Origin: a cyanobacterium PCC 7702 | Lineage (GTDB): Bacteria > Cyanobacteriota > Cyanobacteriia > Cyanobacteriales > Nostocaceae | DNA: 56,688 bases | NCBI GenBank assembly: GCA_000332255.1 | Contig: KB235926.1 | Location: 706,796-763,483 of the forward strand | Direction: 5' to 3' | Shown here: one piece after another, positions 34,812 through 43,542 of the stretch | How the letters are laid out: the number at the start of each line of letters is the position of its first letter | How positions within the stretch are numbered: the first letter of the stretch is position 1 | Notes under the pieces: generated by a model | The model's database searches: none | Told to the model about the DNA's origin: nothing | The model's input: the letters and a program-made list of their open reading frames with translations, nothing else | Program-made: the position numbers and the translations under genes

Positions 34812-34825
34812 AGTACTAATGTTCT
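34812..34825 (+). promoter_or_regulatory. LexA box upstream of lexA
   Basis: AGTACTAATGTTCT fits the published cyanobacterial LexA consensus RGTACNNNDGTWCB at every position. It lies 34 nt upstream of the lexA start codon, where a repressor would block RNA polymerase, so autoregulation is likely. Confidence 0.8.
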
Positions 34826-34858
34826 AGGGACATTTATATTTATTTCCCTACTAAAGAT

Positions 34859-35464
34859 ATGGAAAAACTAACAGAAGCACAAAGAGAACTTTACGAATGG
34901 TTGGCAGAATATATACGAGAACATCAACACTCACCTTCCATTCGCCAGATGATGCAAGCGATGAATTTAAAATCGCCAGCGCCAATTCAAAGTCGATTGG
35001 AACATTTACGAGCTAAGGGGTATATCGAATGGAGTGAAGGGAAAGCGCGCACGATTAGAATATTGCGTTCCTTAAAACAAGGCATACCAATTTTGGGTAC
35101 AATAGCTGCCGGCGGCTTAATAGAACCATTTAGCGATACCGTCGAACATCTGGACTTTTCAAACTTTTCCCTTCCTTCCCAAACCTATGCATTGCGGGTA
35201 GCAGGCGACAGCATGATCGAGGATTATATTGTCGATGGAGATTTAGTGTTGTTGCGTCCGGTACCGGAACCAGATCATCTCAAAAATGGCACAATTGTTG
35301 CTGCCAGAGTTGATGGATACGGTACAACATTAAAACGATTTTATCGTCAAGGCGATCGCGTTACTCTCAAACCTGCTAACCCCAATTACGACCCCATCGA
35401 AGTACCCGCCACCCAAGTACAAGTACAAGGTTCCCTGATTGCTGTCTGGCGCAGTTACAACTAG
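34859..35464 (+). CDS. lexA: LexA transcriptional repressor
   Basis: A self-cleaving repressor of DNA-damage genes; in cyanobacteria it is also linked to redox and carbon control. Residues 1-70 form the winged helix (LTEAQRELYEWLAEYIREHQ, SPSIRQMMQAMNLKSPAPIQSRLEHL). The cleavage bond Ala84-Gly85 (TIAAGG) and the Ser-Lys dyad Ser118 (GDSM) and Lys159 (LKRF) are all present, so it should be cleavable, unlike some unicellular cyanobacterial LexA proteins that lack these residues. It is 201 residues, the usual length. A LexA box sits in its promoter. The next gene, a helicase, starts 153 nt downstream in the same direction. Confidence 0.96.
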   Translation: MEKLTEAQRELYEWLAEYIREHQHSPSIRQMMQAMNLKSPAPIQSRLEHLRAKGYIEWSEGKARTIRILRSLKQGIPILGTIAAGGLIEPFSDTVEHLDFSNFSLPSQTYALRVAGDSMIEDYIVDGDLVLLRPVPEPDHLKNGTIVAARVDGYGTTLKRFYRQGDRVTLKPANPNYDPIEVPATQVQVQGSLIAVWRSYN

Positions 35465-35617
35465 GGAATGGAGAATGGGGAGTAGAGCTAAGAGTGGGGA
35501 AACATTCGAGCCAAGAAAAGAAGGGATATTGGTGAAACTAAACCTACTGCTGTTGTCTTTTCCTTTCCAACTCTTATTCCATTCCCCACTCACCAATCCC
35601 TGTTAAGATCCACCAGA

Positions 35618-37138
35618 ATGCATCTTACCGAGTATAGAGTTCAACAACTACCTAGTCTCCAAAAGCAAGTTGCTGCTAGCGAGAAGCTCCCACAACGCTA
35701 CTACCTCTTAGCACGCGCAGGTGAGAGTAAAGGGAGCTATCAAACCAACGAACCACTACCGGGATGTCCGCAGATGCCAAAATCCCTATATCTGCGACCG
35801 TATCAGCGCCAAGCGATTGAAAATTGGTTTGCCAACAACGGTAGAGGTACTTTGAAAATGGCAACAGGTAGCGGCAAGACAATTACGGCACTCTCGATAA
35901 CCTGCCAATTGTATCAGAAAATTCAATTGCAAGCTTTACTAGTCGTGTGTCCCTACCGCCATCTTGTCACTCAGTGGGCGCGAGAATGTGAAAAATTTAA
36001 TTTGCAACCCCTGTTAGCTTTTGACAATTTTCGCACCTGGCAAAGCCAACTTTCCAACCAACTTTATCATGTCGTTTCTCGTTCACAACCATTTTTGACA
36101 GTTATCACTACCAACTCTACTTTAATTAGTGAAAAATTCCAATCTCAACTGAAATTTTTTCCGGAAAAAACTTTAATTATTGGTGATGAAGCTCATAATT
36201 TAGGTGCACCAAAGTTAGAAGAAAGTTTACCGCGCAACATTGGTTTGCGACTGGCATTATCTGCCACACCAGAAAGATATTTTGACGAAGCAGGAACTCA
36301 ATCATTATATAATTACTTCGGTCCGGTTCTGCCACCAGAATTAACTTTAAAAGATGCGATCGCTCAAGGGGCCTTGGTTCATTATCTTTACTACCCAATT
36401 TTAGTAGAACTAACCGAAACTGAAAGTCTTGCTTATGCCAAATTAACTCAAAAAATTGGACGTCAGCTGCTGTATCGAGAGCAAGAAAACTTAGAAGAAA
36501 GTGATTGGGAAAATTGCGAAGACTTAAAGCCTTTATTAATGCAAAGAGCAAGGTTGGTGGGAGCAGCAGAAAATAAATTAAACGCCTTGCGAAAATTAAT
36601 GGCAAATCGTCGCCACACAACTCATACACTTTTTTATTGTAGCGACGGTGCTTACCAAGCAGGACAGCGCTCTAGCTTGCATCAACTCAAAGCTGTTGCC
36701 AAAATTTTAGGAGTAGAATTAAATTACAGAATAAGCACCTATACAGCCCAAACATCCCTACAAGAACGGGAAGTTTTGCGCCGTCAATTTGAAAGTGGTG
36801 AACTGCAAGGGTTGGTAGCAATTCGCTGCTTGGATGAAGGTGTAGATATCCCGTCAATTCAAACAGCTGTCATCTTAGCAAGCTCTGGTAATCCTCGCCA
36901 ATTTATTCAGCGACGCGGACGAGTTTTGCGTCCCCATCCAGGTAAAGAACGCGCCACGATCTTTGACATGATTGTTTTACCCCCCCGTTTAGATAGAAAA
37001 ACTTTAGAAGTAGAACGTAATTTGTTAAAAAAAGAATTGCGGCGTTTTGTAGAATTTGCCGATTTGGCTGACAATGTTGGTGAAGCAAGAATCAAGTTGC
37101 TTGATTTACAAAAGCGATATGGGTTATTAGATATTTAA
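35618..37138 (+). CDS. DEAH-box SF2 helicase of the phosphorothioation-restriction type
   Basis: A 506-residue helicase or translocase. Motifs are LRPYQRQAIENWF (Q-like motif), KMATGSGKT (Walker A, about residue 88), VVCPYRHLVTQW, IIGDEAHN (about 190), LALSATPER, and a C-terminal RecA domain with LDEGVDIP and QFIQRRGRVLRP. No nuclease domain is obvious. It resembles proteins annotated as DNA phosphorothioation system restriction enzymes, which is family knowledge and not proven here. It leads a three-gene run with a 52-residue protein and a DndD-like ATPase. The spacer from lexA lacks a strong terminator, so partial cotranscription with lexA is possible. Confidence 0.82.
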   Translation: MHLTEYRVQQLPSLQKQVAASEKLPQRYYLLARAGESKGSYQTNEPLPGCPQMPKSLYLRPYQRQAIENWFANNGRGTLKMATGSGKTITALSITCQLYQKIQLQALLVVCPYRHLVTQWARECEKFNLQPLLAFDNFRTWQSQLSNQLYHVVSRSQPFLTVITTNSTLISEKFQSQLKFFPEKTLIIGDEAHNLGAPKLEESLPRNIGLRLALSATPERYFDEAGTQSLYNYFGPVLPPELTLKDAIAQGALVHYLYYPILVELTETESLAYAKLTQKIGRQLLYREQENLEESDWENCEDLKPLLMQRARLVGAAENKLNALRKLMANRRHTTHTLFYCSDGAYQAGQRSSLHQLKAVAKILGVELNYRISTYTAQTSLQEREVLRRQFESGELQGLVAIRCLDEGVDIPSIQTAVILASSGNPRQFIQRRGRVLRPHPGKERATIFDMIVLPPRLDRKTLEVERNLLKKELRRFVEFADLADNVGEARIKLLDLQKRYGLLDI

Positions 37139-37252
37139 TGACATTATCGTTTGCATTTCTAAGCATCTGTGATTAAATATATAATATCATCAAAAGTAAT
37201 TAATTTATAGTTAGCGAACGCTACCAAAATCAAGTAGAAAAATCAATAAAAA

Positions 37253-37411
37253 ATGAATGATAACGTCCAAGAACCGATACTTACTGCTCCACCAGAAGTA
37301 CGGCAAATTATAGAACGAGTATGCAAATTAGAAAAAATGAGGCTAGATAAAAAAATAAATAGCCACATCAACGATGATATTTTGAGGATTGTGAAGGAAG
37401 CAGTACAATGA
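37253..37411 (+). CDS. Small protein between the helicase and DndD-like genes
   Basis: An unlisted 52-residue gene: MNDNVQEPILTAPPEVRQ followed by a charged helix (IIERVCKLEKMRLDK) and a second helix ending EAVQ. Its TGA overlaps the ATG of the DndD-like gene (ATGA), a strong sign that it is translated and coupled. Short acidic/helical proteins of this kind are found next to DndD-type ATPases and are annotated only as DNA-modification-system-associated small proteins. It may be an adaptor or regulator of the ATPase, but its function is unknown. Confidence 0.7.
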   Translation: MNDNVQEPILTAPPEVRQIIERVCKLEKMRLDKKINSHINDDILRIVKEAVQ

Positions 37412-39471
37412 AGCTGACTGCGATTAAGCTTTGCAACTTTCGCTCTTTTTATGGAAAAACACCAGAAATAGCCTTAGCTCACGCTAGCGATCGCAACACG
37501 ACAATTATTTATGGTAACAACGGTGCGGGTAAAACCAGTCTCCTCAACGCCTTTACGTGGGTGCTGTATGAGAAATTTACTGCTGCTTTTTCCGCCACTG
37601 AACAACTAGTAAACAAACGCGCTCTAGCAGAAGCAAAAATCGGACAACCAGTAGAATGTTGGGTAGAGATAGCTTGGGAGCACGACAATATACGATACCG
37701 ATTAAAACGCGAATTTAGAGTTTATAAAAATGAAGATGACGTTACTACTGGAGAAACAAAATTATATTTGCAGTTTGCAGGAGATGATGGTAAATGGCAT
37801 TTACCAGATCAAAAGCCGGAAGATATAATTAATCAAATTTTACCCGCCAGTTTACACCAATACTTTTTCTTTGATGGCGAACGTATCGAAGCAATTGTTC
37901 GTTCTGATAAGAAAACAGAAATAGCAGAAGCTACAAAAATATTCTTGGGTGTAGAGGTAATAAACCGTTCTATTAACCATTTAAAAGAAGCAAAGAAAAG
38001 TTTAGAAAATGAGTTGAAGCTGATTGGCAATTCTGAAGTAAAACAGCTTCTAGAACAGCAGATAAAAATTGAAAATGATATTGAGTATCTTCAGAAGCGA
38101 CAGCAAGAAATCAGTCAAGAACTAGAGCATCAACAAACTTTAAAAAAAGAAACAAGCCAACGTTTGCAAGAGCTCAGTGCTGCTAAGGAATTAGAAGAAA
38201 AACGACAGAATCTAGAAAAACAAAAAAAATCCTGCCAAGATAATCTCAAACAGGCAAAAGAAACATTGAAAAAAATAATTTCCTCACGCGGCTATACAAT
38301 ATTACTTTCAGAAATTACAACAGATTTTAGAAAAATTCTCAATGATTTGAAGCAAACAGGGCAACTATACTACGGAATTTCTAAAGAATTTATCAGTGAT
38401 TTATTACAATCCCAACGTTGCATCTGCGGTACGGAATTACAGGAGGGGAAAGAATCCTGGGAAAATATCAAAAAATTATTGCAAAAAGTAGGTTCTTCAG
38501 TAGTAGAAGAAACAGCAATTCGTATGAGTGCTCAAGTAGATGAAATTGACAAGCGAGCGACAAATTTTTGGGGAGAAGTTGATAGGGAACAAGCAAAAAT
38601 TCACGAACTGAGACAAACAATTAGTCAAATTGAGACAGAGATAGATGACATTCAATACAGATTGCGAACCGATGCTAATGAAGAAATTAGCAGCTTGCAA
38701 AAACGTTTGGATGAAATAGAGGAGAAAATTACAGAATTAACTTTGGATCGAGGTAGAAACGAGCAGCGAAACTCACATTTGAAAACAGAATTGGAAAATT
38801 TAAACAAGCAGATTGCTAAACAGAAACTAAATGAAGAAAAACAAGCACTTGCACAGCGCCGCATACTTGCAACCCAAGATGCAATGGACAGGTTAGCAGA
38901 AGTTAGAAATCGACAACAAAAGCAATTTCGCCTGCAACTAGAAAAGCGGATACAAGAGATATTCGCAGAAATTTCATTTACACCTTATATTCCCAAAATT
39001 AGTGATAAGTACGAACTAACCTTGGTTGAAAATACCACAGGTATAGAATCACCTGTTGCTGCTTCTACAGGCGAAAATCAAATTCTCAGTTTATCTTTTA
39101 TTGCTAGCATTATCGATAAAGTTCGAGAGTGGAGCGATCGCAAGAATATTTTGATGATTCCCGATAGCAGCACCTTCCCGATAGTGATGGATTCACCTTT
39201 TGGTAGTCTAGACGAACAATATCGGCGACAAATTGCCAAAATAATTCCTAAATTAGCAAACCAACTAGTTGTGATGGTAACCAAAACCCAGTGGCGAGGT
39301 GAAGTAGAAGCAGAGATAGCCAACAAAATTGGTAAGCAATACGTGCTAACTTACTATTCCTCCAAACCTGACTGCGAGCAAGATTATCTCGAGTTAGCGA
39401 AAGATAGATATCCTTTGGTAAAGCAAAGTCCTAATGAGTTTGAGTACACAGAAATTATCGAGGTTAATTAG
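37408..39471 (+). CDS. dndD: DndD-like SMC/Rad50-type ATPase
   Basis: A 687-residue ABC-type ATPase with the SMC layout. The N-terminal LTAIKLCNFRSFYGK and Walker A IIYGNNGAGKTSLLNAF lie near residue 35. Two long coiled-coil arms flank a cysteine hinge (QRCICGTEL, Cys337/Cys339). The C-terminal lobe has signature ASTGENQILSLSFIAS and Walker B FPIVMDSPFGSLDEQYR. It matches the DndD family, whose members support DNA phosphorothioation or phosphorothioation-linked restriction. The modification genes dndB, dndC and dndE are absent from the window, so here it may serve a stand-alone defence or repair complex with the upstream helicase. Confidence 0.85.
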   Translation: MKLTAIKLCNFRSFYGKTPEIALAHASDRNTTIIYGNNGAGKTSLLNAFTWVLYEKFTAAFSATEQLVNKRALAEAKIGQPVECWVEIAWEHDNIRYRLKREFRVYKNEDDVTTGETKLYLQFAGDDGKWHLPDQKPEDIINQILPASLHQYFFFDGERIEAIVRSDKKTEIAEATKIFLGVEVINRSINHLKEAKKSLENELKLIGNSEVKQLLEQQIKIENDIEYLQKRQQEISQELEHQQTLKKETSQRLQELSAAKELEEKRQNLEKQKKSCQDNLKQAKETLKKIISSRGYTILLSEITTDFRKILNDLKQTGQLYYGISKEFISDLLQSQRCICGTELQEGKESWENIKKLLQKVGSSVVEETAIRMSAQVDEIDKRATNFWGEVDREQAKIHELRQTISQIETEIDDIQYRLRTDANEEISSLQKRLDEIEEKITELTLDRGRNEQRNSHLKTELENLNKQIAKQKLNEEKQALAQRRILATQDAMDRLAEVRNRQQKQFRLQLEKRIQEIFAEISFTPYIPKISDKYELTLVENTTGIESPVAASTGENQILSLSFIASIIDKVREWSDRKNILMIPDSSTFPIVMDSPFGSLDEQYRRQIAKIIPKLANQLVVMVTKTQWRGEVEAEIANKIGKQYVLTYYSSKPDCEQDYLELAKDRYPLVKQSPNEFEYTEIIEVN

Positions 39472-39545
39472 CAGTTAAAAATGGGATGCATCGCTATCAA
39501 AAGGTCGCAGTCGAGGATTCATTGCTCGCTCGCTGTAAAGTGTTT

Positions 39546-39559
39546 AGCACTAAAGTGCT
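39546..39559. repeat. Hairpin dispersed repeat fragment
   Basis: AGCACTAAAGTGCT is a perfect palindrome flanked by sequence resembling the TTCGTAGT/ACTACGAA family (ATTGCGAACT). It lies in the gap between the DndD-like and DUF58 genes. Confidence 0.55.
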
Positions 39560-39692
39560 GATTGCGAACTGTTTCGCGTAGAATTCCAGATATAGTGTTA
39601 TAATTTTGACTATTATTAAGCGGAGATACTGAAGATAGGGATGTCGGCAAATCGTTCTCCGTTCGTCATAAGTAGTAAGTTAAATATTTACA

Positions 39693-40865
39693 ATGATTAA
39701 GCGCATAACCACCTGGTTAGAAATTCATGCTAGTACTCCTGCATACAGTGGCTGGGTGTTGGTGGGAGTTGCTGTGTGTTTTTTTGGTGCTGGTATAAAT
39801 ACGATGGCTGGCTGGCTGTACGTTCTCAGTGGTGTTGGTTTTGCTTTACTGAGTGTAGCAGCAATTTTACCGCCACGATCGCTCCAAGGTTTAATTGTGA
39901 AACGCCATCCCATCGAACCAGTTATCGCCGGAGACGATTTGACGGTACAAATAGAAATTATCAATCCTAAAAAGCAAGATGTAATACTACTGCAAATTAC
40001 AGATTTACTATCTTTTGTGTTAGGTAAACCGCAAAAACAAGCAATAGAAATTATTCCAGCCCAAAAAAGTTACCATTGGATATACTATCAACCAACCGTA
40101 CGCCGGGGAGTGTACCGTTGGCAAACAGTGGAACTTGCTAGCGGTGCGCCTTTGGGATTGTTCTGGTGTCGTCGCCAACATCACTGTACAGCTACAGCAG
40201 TTGTTTATCCTGTAGTGCTACCGTTGACAGATTGCCCTCTCATCGACGAAATTGGTCGGGAAAATAGCCTCAGAGCCGACCTTTCCTGCAGTAGACCTTT
40301 ACAAACAGCAAACGAAGCACTGGTGCGATCGCTACGTCCTTATCGCCTGGGCGATCCCATACGCTTGATTCACTGGCGTACCAGCGCCCGTTATGGACAG
40401 TTGCGGTTGCGAGAGTTAGAAATGATGAGCGGTGGTCAAGATACGATTATCGCCCTTGACAGTGCGGCCAGTTGGCAAGAAGAAAATTTCGAACAGGCAG
40501 TAATTACCGCTGCTTCCCTATATTTTTACGCACAACGGCAACAGATACAAGTACAACTGTGGACAGCATCCACAGGTTTAGTCAGAGGTCAGCGTGCAGT
40601 TTTGGAGACCTTAGCAAAAACCAATGCCAACGAAGATATCACAAATGAATGCCCTCAACGCTATCCTTTAATTTGGCTGACCGAGAATCCCCTAACGCTG
40701 GCCTTTCTTCCTCAAGGTAGTCGATGGGTATTGTGGCCAAGTACAAAAGCTTCCTCAGAAAAAGTAATAGTAAATCAAAATCAACGGGGAGTTGTACTGC
40801 AGCCACATCAACCACTGCAGTCGCAGCTACAACAAACTTTAACAACTCAATTCGTGCCAATGTAG
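39693..40865 (+). CDS. DUF58 domain protein
   Basis: A 390-residue membrane-anchored protein. Two N-terminal helices (about 20-62) are followed by a beta-rich middle and the DUF58 core RPLQTANEALVRSLRPYRLGDPIRLIHWRTSARYGQLRLRE, trimmed here to its recognisable part around LRPYRLGDPIRLIHW. The C-terminal half, with DTIIALDSAAS, resembles a VWA-like fold. DUF58 proteins usually accompany MoxR ATPases and transglutaminases, neither of which is adjacent here. The function is unknown; roles in envelope complex assembly are proposed for the family. Confidence 0.88.
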   Translation: MIKRITTWLEIHASTPAYSGWVLVGVAVCFFGAGINTMAGWLYVLSGVGFALLSVAAILPPRSLQGLIVKRHPIEPVIAGDDLTVQIEIINPKKQDVILLQITDLLSFVLGKPQKQAIEIIPAQKSYHWIYYQPTVRRGVYRWQTVELASGAPLGLFWCRRQHHCTATAVVYPVVLPLTDCPLIDEIGRENSLRADLSCSRPLQTANEALVRSLRPYRLGDPIRLIHWRTSARYGQLRLRELEMMSGGQDTIIALDSAASWQEENFEQAVITAASLYFYAQRQQIQVQLWTASTGLVRGQRAVLETLAKTNANEDITNECPQRYPLIWLTENPLTLAFLPQGSRWVLWPSTKASSEKVIVNQNQRGVVLQPHQPLQSQLQQTLTTQFVPM

Positions 40866-40979
40866 TGTATAGTTAGCTTGGCAGTTACTGTCAAATCGGC
40901 GATCGCCCCCATTTGGTCATAGCTTGGTAAGGCTGCGGTACAATGCAAAGAAGTGTGTAAATTATGAGTAGCCGGCCCT

Positions 40980-41345
40980 ATGATCTCACACGAGGAAAAC
41001 ACAAAATCCAGCGAAAAAAGTTTAGAAGCGATGCGGCATTTTTCCGAACAGTATGCCAAACGCACCGGAACCTACTTTTGTTCCGATCTTTCTGTCACCG
41101 CAGTGGTAATTGAAGGACTTGCCAAGCACAAAGATGAACTCGGAGCTCCTTTATGTCCCTGTCGTCACTACGAAGACAAAGAAGCTGAAGTGAACGCTGC
41201 TTTTTGGAACTGTCCCTGCGTACCGATGCGGGAGCGCAAAGAGTGCCACTGCATGCTATTTTTAACTCCAGATAACGAATTTGCTGGTGATAAACAAGAA
41301 ATTTCCTTAGAAACTATTAAACAAGTACGAGATAGTATGGTATAA
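40980..41345 (+). CDS. ftrC: Ferredoxin-thioredoxin reductase, catalytic subunit
   Basis: Reduces thioredoxins with electrons from photosystem I ferredoxin, via a 4Fe-4S cluster next to a redox disulfide. The 121-residue protein has the family's cysteine pattern: Cys in YFCSDLS, then CPCRHYED, NCPCVPMRERKECHCMLF. All cluster and disulfide cysteines are present. It is soluble and cytoplasmic. With NTRC, 10 kb upstream, the window encodes parts of both the light-driven and the NADPH-driven thioredoxin systems. The variable subunit gene is not nearby. Confidence 0.97.
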   Translation: MISHEENTKSSEKSLEAMRHFSEQYAKRTGTYFCSDLSVTAVVIEGLAKHKDELGAPLCPCRHYEDKEAEVNAAFWNCPCVPMRERKECHCMLFLTPDNEFAGDKQEISLETIKQVRDSMV

Positions 41346-41362
41346 GAAACGCAAGGCTGGCT

Positions 41363-41379
41363 GCAAGCTTTTGGCTTGC
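41363..41379. repeat. Short hairpin between ftrC and DUF309 genes
   Basis: GCAAGC-TTTTG-GCTTGC, a 6-bp stem with a 5-nt loop, 18 nt after the ftrC stop. There is no T-run, so it is a weak terminator candidate at best. Confidence 0.4.
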
Positions 41380-41422
41380 GCCTCACCTGCGTGCAACTGG
41401 CCTCGGCCAAGCAAGGATTGTT

Positions 41423-41800
41423 ATGAGCCAAACTCTACCTCAGCAATTTTGGCAAGCCATAGATCAATTCAACGCTGGGGAATTTTATGCCTGTCACGAT
41501 ACACTAGAAGCTCTGTGGATAGAAGCAACAGAGCCAGAAAAAACATTCTATCAAGGAATTTTACAAATTGCCGTAGCATTGTATCATTTGGATAACCGTA
41601 ACTGGCGAGGTGCGACAATCTTACTAGGAGAAGGTAATAATCGCTTGCGACGTTACGCACCAGTTTTCCGCGGTATTGATGTAGATCGATTATTGCATCA
41701 AAGCAACGAATTATTGAAAAGATTGCAAAAAGCACAACCAAATCATGGGGAAAAAGATCGAAACTTGTCCCTTCCTAAAATTCAGCGGGTACACGAGTAA
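41423..41800 (+). CDS. DUF309 domain protein
   Basis: A small helical protein of 125 residues. The family motif is present as FWQAIDQFNAGEFYACHDTLEALW, followed by EKTFYQGILQIAVALYHLDN and NWRGATILLGEGNNRLRRY. DUF309 proteins form an all-alpha bundle whose conserved His, Glu and Tyr may make an active or metal site; the biochemical role is unknown. It is 77 nt after ftrC in the same direction and is often found near ftrC in cyanobacteria, as far as I recall. Confidence 0.9.
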   Translation: MSQTLPQQFWQAIDQFNAGEFYACHDTLEALWIEATEPEKTFYQGILQIAVALYHLDNRNWRGATILLGEGNNRLRRYAPVFRGIDVDRLLHQSNELLKRLQKAQPNHGEKDRNLSLPKIQRVHE

Positions 41801-42107
41801 GCAAAGCGGAGAAATAATATAAAAACTTCTATACTGAAAGTGAAGTTAGCAACAGATAAGATTATCTGGATAAAAAGTGCACGGCAACGCCTCCCAACTA
41901 AGGATTGCTAACACCACAACATAGTATTTCACCTACTACGACTTTCGCACTTTTTGCCAGGGTTGTGAAACCTACGACTAACTCAAGCGTCAATACTTTC
42001 CGTAAGTAGGTACGCTGAAAAAATCCAGCTTGGAAACCTTGTGTCTGGAACAGTTACTGGAAATATTTAAAATACAAACTAAAATCTTGTTAAATTTGAT
42101 AATTGCT
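41801..42107. other. Intergenic region upstream of lptA
   Basis: Contains an inverted repeat, AAAAAGTGC (about 41872) and GCACTTTTT (about 41947), separated by 66 nt. It may fold into a long-stem structured leader. No recognisable riboswitch or gene. Coding potential extends upstream of the chosen lptA start, but only through non-ATG codons. Confidence 0.4.
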
Positions 42108-42623
42108 ATGAAGCCTTTTTATCAACTATTATCTGTGCCAATTTGGATACGTCGCCTGGGATGGACAGTGATGCTCCCAGCTACTTTCGTAGGAGCGATC
42201 GCCTTTTCTCCCCCCGGTCAGCAATTATTGCCAAGCGCCACTGCACAAAACTCCAGTCAAAATCGTCCCTTGACTATTCGTTCTGATGTGCAAGAGTATA
42301 ACGCCAAAACTCAAGTAGTAACAGCTCGCGGTAACGTACAGCTGCTCTATCCAGCTCGCCAAATTCAAGCAACAGCTGCTCAAGCTCAATACTTCAGTAA
42401 AGAACGCCGCATAGTTTTGAGCGGTAACGTATATATCTTGCAACAGGGAGGAAATAGCATCCGGGGTGAAACCGTCACCTACCTCATAGACGAAGGGCGA
42501 TTTGTCGCTCAACCCAAAAGCGGTCGCCAGGTAGAATCGGTATACATTATCAACGACAATCAACTTAATCAAGCAACAGCACCAGCTGCTCCCCAACCAG
42601 GAACTTTTCAGCGCTCTAATTGA
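42108..42623 (+). CDS. lptA: LptA/OstA-like periplasmic lipopolysaccharide-transport protein
   Basis: Forms the periplasmic bridge that carries lipopolysaccharide to the outer membrane. I chose ATG 42108 over an upstream TTG because MKPFYQLLSVPIWIRRLGWTVMLPAT leads into a signal peptide ending near SATAQ. The mature part has the OstA beta-jellyroll repeats: RSDVQEYNAKTQVVTARGNVQLLY, then RRIVLSGNVYILQQGGNSIRGETVTY. It is 171 residues. The gene order lptA-lptB-lptF/G follows, supporting the assignment. The C-terminus is a flexible Ala/Pro tail. Confidence 0.87.
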   Translation: MKPFYQLLSVPIWIRRLGWTVMLPATFVGAIAFSPPGQQLLPSATAQNSSQNRPLTIRSDVQEYNAKTQVVTARGNVQLLYPARQIQATAAQAQYFSKERRIVLSGNVYILQQGGNSIRGETVTYLIDEGRFVAQPKSGRQVESVYIINDNQLNQATAPAAPQPGTFQRSN

Positions 42624-42746
42624 GAATGACACTGATATATCTTACTAGTGCCTCTTGGTTTTTATTAATTAGTGGTTAAGAGTGGATATAAAAATCATCT
42701 AGCCACTAAGAACTAATAAAAACGCACAGAGTACATCCAACAAAGG

Positions 42747-43484
42747 GTGCAAAAAGTGAAAATAGTCTTAGAAAATATTCATAAAACCTACGGTAAACGT
42801 ACAGTTGTCAATCGCGTTAACTTGTCGGTTGCGCAAGGAGAAATTGTCGGTCTGCTCGGTCCCAACGGAGCTGGAAAAACCACAACTTTCTACATTGCCA
42901 CAGGTTTAGAAAAACCAGATCGGGGAACCGTGTGGTTAGATCGAAAAGATATTACAAATTTACCAATGCACAAAAGGGCGCGACTAGGTATTGGTTATTT
43001 AGCACAGGAAGCTAGTGTTTTTCGTCAATTATCAGTACGGGATAACATTCTTTTAGTTCTAGAGCAAACTAATGTACCGCGTTGGGAATGGTCAAAACGA
43101 CTAGAAACCTTATTGCGAGAATTTGGTTTGGAAAAATTGGCTAAAAGTAAAGGAATTCAACTGTCGGGAGGTGAACGACGCAGAACAGAATTAGCAAGAG
43201 CATTAGCAGCGGGTAGGGAAGGACCAAAATTTTTACTTTTGGACGAACCATTTGCAGGAGTAGATCCTATTGCAGTTTCAGAAATTCAAGATTTAATCGA
43301 ACGATTGCGCGATCGCCATATGGGAATTTTAATCACAGACCACAACGTGCGCGAAACTCTTGCAATCACAGATCGTTCCTACATCATGCGCGAAGGACAA
43401 ATCCTCGCTTCTGGTAATACGAAAGAACTCTATAACAATCCCCTGGTGCGCCAATACTACTTGGGCGATAATTTCCGAGTTTAG
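42747..43484 (+). CDS. lptB: LptB, ATPase of the lipopolysaccharide export complex
   Basis: A 245-residue ABC ATPase that powers extraction of lipopolysaccharide from the inner membrane with LptF/LptG. Motifs: GLLGPNGAGKTTTFYIATGL (Walker A), the Q-loop, GIQLSGGERRRTELARAL (signature), FLLLDEPFAGVDPIAV (Walker B) and ILITDHNVRETL (H-loop). The LptB-typical LAQEASVFRQLSVRDNI is present. It starts at GTG 42747, with GTG 42756 possible. It sits between lptA and lptF/G. Confidence 0.95.
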   Translation: MQKVKIVLENIHKTYGKRTVVNRVNLSVAQGEIVGLLGPNGAGKTTTFYIATGLEKPDRGTVWLDRKDITNLPMHKRARLGIGYLAQEASVFRQLSVRDNILLVLEQTNVPRWEWSKRLETLLREFGLEKLAKSKGIQLSGGERRRTELARALAAGREGPKFLLLDEPFAGVDPIAVSEIQDLIERLRDRHMGILITDHNVRETLAITDRSYIMREGQILASGNTKELYNNPLVRQYYLGDNFRV

Positions 43485-43542
43485 AAAATTTTTTGGTTAA
43501 TAACACAAACACTGACCTATGATTAATGGCAAGAAGTAACTC

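Noticed and set aside
37139-37252. Second LexA box controlling the small protein and DndD-like gene
   Set aside because: I found no match to RGTACNNNDGTWCB in this gap; the nearest GTAC lies within the small gene and lacks the second half-site.
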